A DNA stretch of 64,000 bases from Desulfovibrio inopinatus DSM 10711 (GTDB lineage Bacteria; Desulfobacterota; Desulfovibrionia; Desulfovibrionales; Desulfovibrionaceae). Made by a program: the position numbers and the translations under genes. Numbering within the stretch: the first letter of the stretch is position 1; each line of letters starts with the position of its first letter. Under the pieces are notes generated by a model. It ran no database searches. It worked only from the letters and a program-made list of their open reading frames with translations, and had not been told where the DNA came from. The stretch covers positions 1 to 64,000 of the forward strand of contig NZ_AUBP01000011.1 of NCBI RefSeq assembly GCF_000429305.1, written 5' to 3'. This document shows positions 62,005 to 64,000 of this stretch, one piece after another.

Positions 62005-63249
62005 TTACGTCAATTCGCGAGTATTAAGAAGAGCAATCGCCTCCGTTCGTTCATTTTTCAATCGACTCTGTACAGCCATACGTACTTGGCGGCTATGTCG
62101 ACCGAATTGACGTTGTCGAATCCGATACACTTCGTTGATCAACGTTTCGTCAAATTTTGCACTGGATACGTTTTGTGCCTTCTCCAATGCCTTACTGAAT
62201 ATTTTTTCAGCACCGGCCGGGCCATGCTGGACAGCGGTACTCCATAATACCTCACGCACCGCATAGGGTTTTTCCGCAATATTGATTCCGGAACTTAGCA
62301 CAATACTCTTTCTGGCCGGTTCGTAATTGGACTCGCGAATAAACTCATGTTGGAGCGCTTCGAACTGTTCGGGTTGCTCATTGGCGATTTGTTTCCATAC
62401 CGCCGGCATACGTCCGCGTTGACTTCCCGTATTTGTTGGACCGGCATTACGAAGCTTTGTTGCCAATTCCGGGGCTTCGTCATCAAGAAAGTCGAGAAAT
62501 TTATCCATGGTCCCTGGTCGGGATGCAATCTGATATTTCCCGTATGATGTTCCGCCACGGCGATCATATCCTATAGCCCCAACCGAGCCGTTCGACTCAT
62601 AGGCTGCACTTAATTGCCCGGCACGTTCCGGATCTCCGGTAAGCTCCGCAACTTTGCTCTCAATGCAATCTCTGTCACCTGCCGTGAGTGCAGCATCTGG
62701 AGATTTATTTTGCTCAAAACGACATTCTGCTTCGGCCGCAGCGACAAGAAGAGCCTCTTCTTCTGCTGTAAAGCCAGGTTCTGGTTTCGGCCCCTGAACG
62801 CTTGCCTGCAAACGCCCAAGGTCATCTGGATGGCGCGCGGTCTTATTTACGGCCATACGCACCACATTCCCGGATACACGTCCGCGATATACATTTGAAG
62901 GAGCCGGAGCAACGGCTTCATTATTCATTGATGCGATCTGCTCACGCACAGTCGGATCTTTGGTCAACTTGGAAACCGTAGAAAGCGTGCTGAAATCAAG
63001 CATATTCAGTGAGCCAAGAACTCGTCCGCCGCCGACAATGTCACTCATTGCTTCTTGGTCAGCAGTAAAAATGTTGCTTCCGGTTCCAGTTCCAGTTCCA
63101 TCTCCGAGAACGGCGCCATTAATTCCAAGACGTCGCGTCAACATGGTTTCGAAGTTGGCGCTGTCGTTCTTCGCGACGTCCATTCCCGGCCGTTCCCTAT
63201 ACGACTTGAGCGGCTTGATTGGAATAAATGCGGTCTGATTGACTGCCAT
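62005..63249 (-). CDS. Predicted peptidoglycan hydrolase, lysozyme-like
   Basis: 414 residues. The N-terminal ~200 are low-complexity and polar, with no signal peptide. Residues about 215-350 carry AYESNGSVGAIGYDRRGGTSYGKYQIAS, a Glu-containing lysozyme-like pattern followed by a conserved helical region (FEALQHEFIRESNYEPARKSI, VREVLWSTAVQHGPAGAEKIFSKAL). This layout fits a bacterial lysozyme-like muramidase domain, possibly for a tail-like or flagellar assembly rather than a secreted enzyme, because no export signal is visible. GGGAGG precedes the ATG. It lies upstream of the GAF-SpoIIE gene on the same strand. Assignment to the family is moderate. Confidence 0.6.
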   Translation of the reverse strand: MAVNQTAFIPIKPLKSYRERPGMDVAKNDSANFETMLTRRLGINGAVLGDGTGTGTGSNIFTADQEAMSDIVGGGRVLGSLNMLDFSTLSTVSKLTKDPTVREQIASMNNEAVAPAPSNVYRGRVSGNVVRMAVNKTARHPDDLGRLQASVQGPKPEPGFTAEEEALLVAAAEAECRFEQNKSPDAALTAGDRDCIESKVAELTGDPERAGQLSAAYESNGSVGAIGYDRRGGTSYGKYQIASRPGTMDKFLDFLDDEAPELATKLRNAGPTNTGSQRGRMPAVWKQIANEQPEQFEALQHEFIRESNYEPARKSIVLSSGINIAEKPYAVREVLWSTAVQHGPAGAEKIFSKALEKAQNVSSAKFDETLINEVYRIRQRQFGRHSRQVRMAVQSRLKNERTEAIALLNTRELT

Positions 63250-63506
63250 GAACTACTGCCTCCCGGTCAAAATTAGACTTGCACTTTTCAAGCAATATCC
63301 ATGCCGCGAGGCAATCTCAAAACAGAAACGAATAACTATACAAGATAACAATGTATTTTATGGAGACAAGAAAACAGGGAAGGCACTTTGCGCATAGTAA
63401 GTCAAAAAGAAAACATGACGAGAATCTTATGGCGACAGTATTTTGACCTCTGGAGTGTTTTCCGTAACAATGTCTGCATCGTTATTTTTAAAACCAAGGA
63501 CACCGT

Positions 63507-63806
63507 ATGGAACACAGTTTCAAATATTATAAAAACACTTCTTGTCGCTATTATCCTTGCCATGAATGCGACCCACAAGCGGATTTCAATTGTCTGTTCT
63601 GTTTTTGTCCTCTCTATTTTTTTCCTGACTGTGGCGGCAATCCCCAGCTTCGCGGAGCAGTCAAAGACTGCTCGCAATGTACTTTACCTCACAGTACCGC
63701 GGGGTATGATCATATTGTGGCAAAGTTAAAAACATGGTTTGCTGAGGGCCGTCCTGAGGCTGTTCGCAATTTGTTCTCCCCAAATGATACAGACACAAGC
63801 TCATAA
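63507..63806 (+). CDS. Cysteine-rich small domain protein (PF04071-like)
   Basis: 99 residues with eight or nine regularly placed cysteines: YYKNTSCRYYPCHECD, FNCLFCFCPLYFF, DCGGN, VKDCSQCTLPHS, then GYDHIVAKL. This matches the cysteine-rich small domain family found in anaerobes, whose members are probably Zn- or Fe-S-binding and of unknown function. AAGGAC before the ATG at 63507. A longer frame in another register (63388-63729) that looks like a signal peptide is rejected below. Confidence 0.88.
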   Translation: MEHSFKYYKNTSCRYYPCHECDPQADFNCLFCFCPLYFFPDCGGNPQLRGAVKDCSQCTLPHSTAGYDHIVAKLKTWFAEGRPEAVRNLFSPNDTDTSS

Positions 63807-63822
63807 TACGCTGTTTGTCTTA

Positions 63823-63862
63823 CAAAAAATAAAAACCGGTATCCTGAAAACAAGATACCGGT
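63823..63862 (-). terminator. Rho-independent terminator for the minus-strand gene at the window end
   Basis: Perfect nine-base arms ACCGGTATC and GATACCGGT with a 10-base loop; on the minus strand the stem is followed by TTTTTATTTTTTG. It ends the gene at 63889-64000 and lies just beyond the end of the cysteine-rich gene. Confidence 0.85.
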
Positions 63863-63888
63863 AGAGATCGAAACGATAGAGATACGCC

Positions 63889-64000
63889 CTACATCTGCCC
63901 GCCTCGCGCTCTATCCGTCTCATCAAGGAATTCCAGGACGCGTTGCTGACGTTTGCGATAACGTATTTCATCGTCAATAGTATCAATCTTGTTATTGAGC
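63889..64000 (-). CDS. C-terminal end of an unidentified gene (partial at window edge)
   Basis: The minus-strand frame is open from the window edge to a TAG at 63889-63891, 36 residues plus stop: KIDTIDDEIRYRKRQQRVLE then FLDETDRARGGQM. The composition is charged and helical, like a coiled-coil tail, and a terminator follows within 30 bases, so it is very likely a real gene end. No identity can be given. Confidence 0.7.
   Translation of the reverse strand, partial: LNNKIDTIDDEIRYRKRQQRVLEFLDETDRARGGQM

Noticed and set aside
63388-63729. Plus-strand frame that looks like a signal-peptide protein
   Set aside because: It runs in another register through the cysteine-rich small domain gene (63507-63806), whose cysteine pattern is diagnostic; the hydrophobic run is the shadow of that gene.

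Overview
The window looks like chromosomal DNA of moderate G+C from a Desulfovibrio-like sulfate reducer (Desulfovibrionaceae/Desulfobacterota). This is inferred from gene style and content: many PAS/REC signalling proteins, FmdB and YkgJ cysteine-rich small proteins, an HDOD protein, a cobT gene, the gmhA-fmdB-hemC order, and secreted proteins of the GF(R)GI(A)WG type. There is no rRNA operon to confirm it. I saw no tRNA, rRNA or CRISPR array.

Layout. 1-292: end of an IS5-family (IS427-like) insertion sequence that abuts the stop codon of a type VI secretion accessory gene. 293-7183: minus-strand T6SS cargo island (VgrG, DUF2169-pentapeptide fusion, pentapeptide protein, DUF3540). 7.5-9.5 kb: small secreted or cysteine-rich proteins. 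9.6-12.8 kb: nucleoside transporter, MOT1-type molybdate/sulfate transporter, DUF6790 membrane protein. 13-18.8 kb: a divergent serine hydroxymethyltransferase, an SdpI-like protein, two divergent phosphodiester-glycosidase-fold proteins, and an MBL-fold hydrolase. 19.3-24.5 kb: peroxiredoxin, histidine phosphatase, EI24 membrane protein, and an overlapping hydantoinase/deacetylase-fold pair. 24.8-29.6 kb: REC-PAS-PAS regulator, MscS channel, phasin-like protein coupled to an ABC1/UbiB kinase. 29.7-34.4 kb: remnant of a metallophosphoesterase gene, then an RND efflux pair. 34.5-42.5 kb: methyltransferase, MarC protein, hybrid histidine kinase, glycosyltransferase, phosphofructokinase homologue, CobT. 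42.6-45.8 kb: minus-strand operon gmhA-fmdB-hemC-GT-C glycosyltransferase. 46-50.5 kb: shikimate-kinase-like protein with YkgJ protein, lipoprotein, PHP-glycosyltransferase fusion. 50.8-52.2 kb: CheD and HDOD. 52.6-57.7 kb: branched-chain amino-acid ABC transporter (two tandem binding proteins, LivH, LivM, LivG, no LivF). 57.9-64 kb: secreted protein, DHA2 exporter, small membrane protein, GAF-SpoIIE phosphatase, lysozyme-like protein, cysteine-rich small domain protein, and a partial gene.

Most of the window is ordinary chromosome. The points most worth a second look are proteins that keep a family fold but have lost a key residue (CheD without its catalytic Cys, phosphofructokinase with GGVG for GGDG, a shikimate kinase without its substrate-binding Arg, a peroxiredoxin without the usual resolving Cys). 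Others are a pair of divergently transcribed phosphodiester-glycosidase-like proteins, a hydantoinase/deacetylase operon, a Liv operon lacking LivF, a decayed metallophosphoesterase, and a 59-codon membrane-protein gene on the strand opposite the DHA2 exporter.
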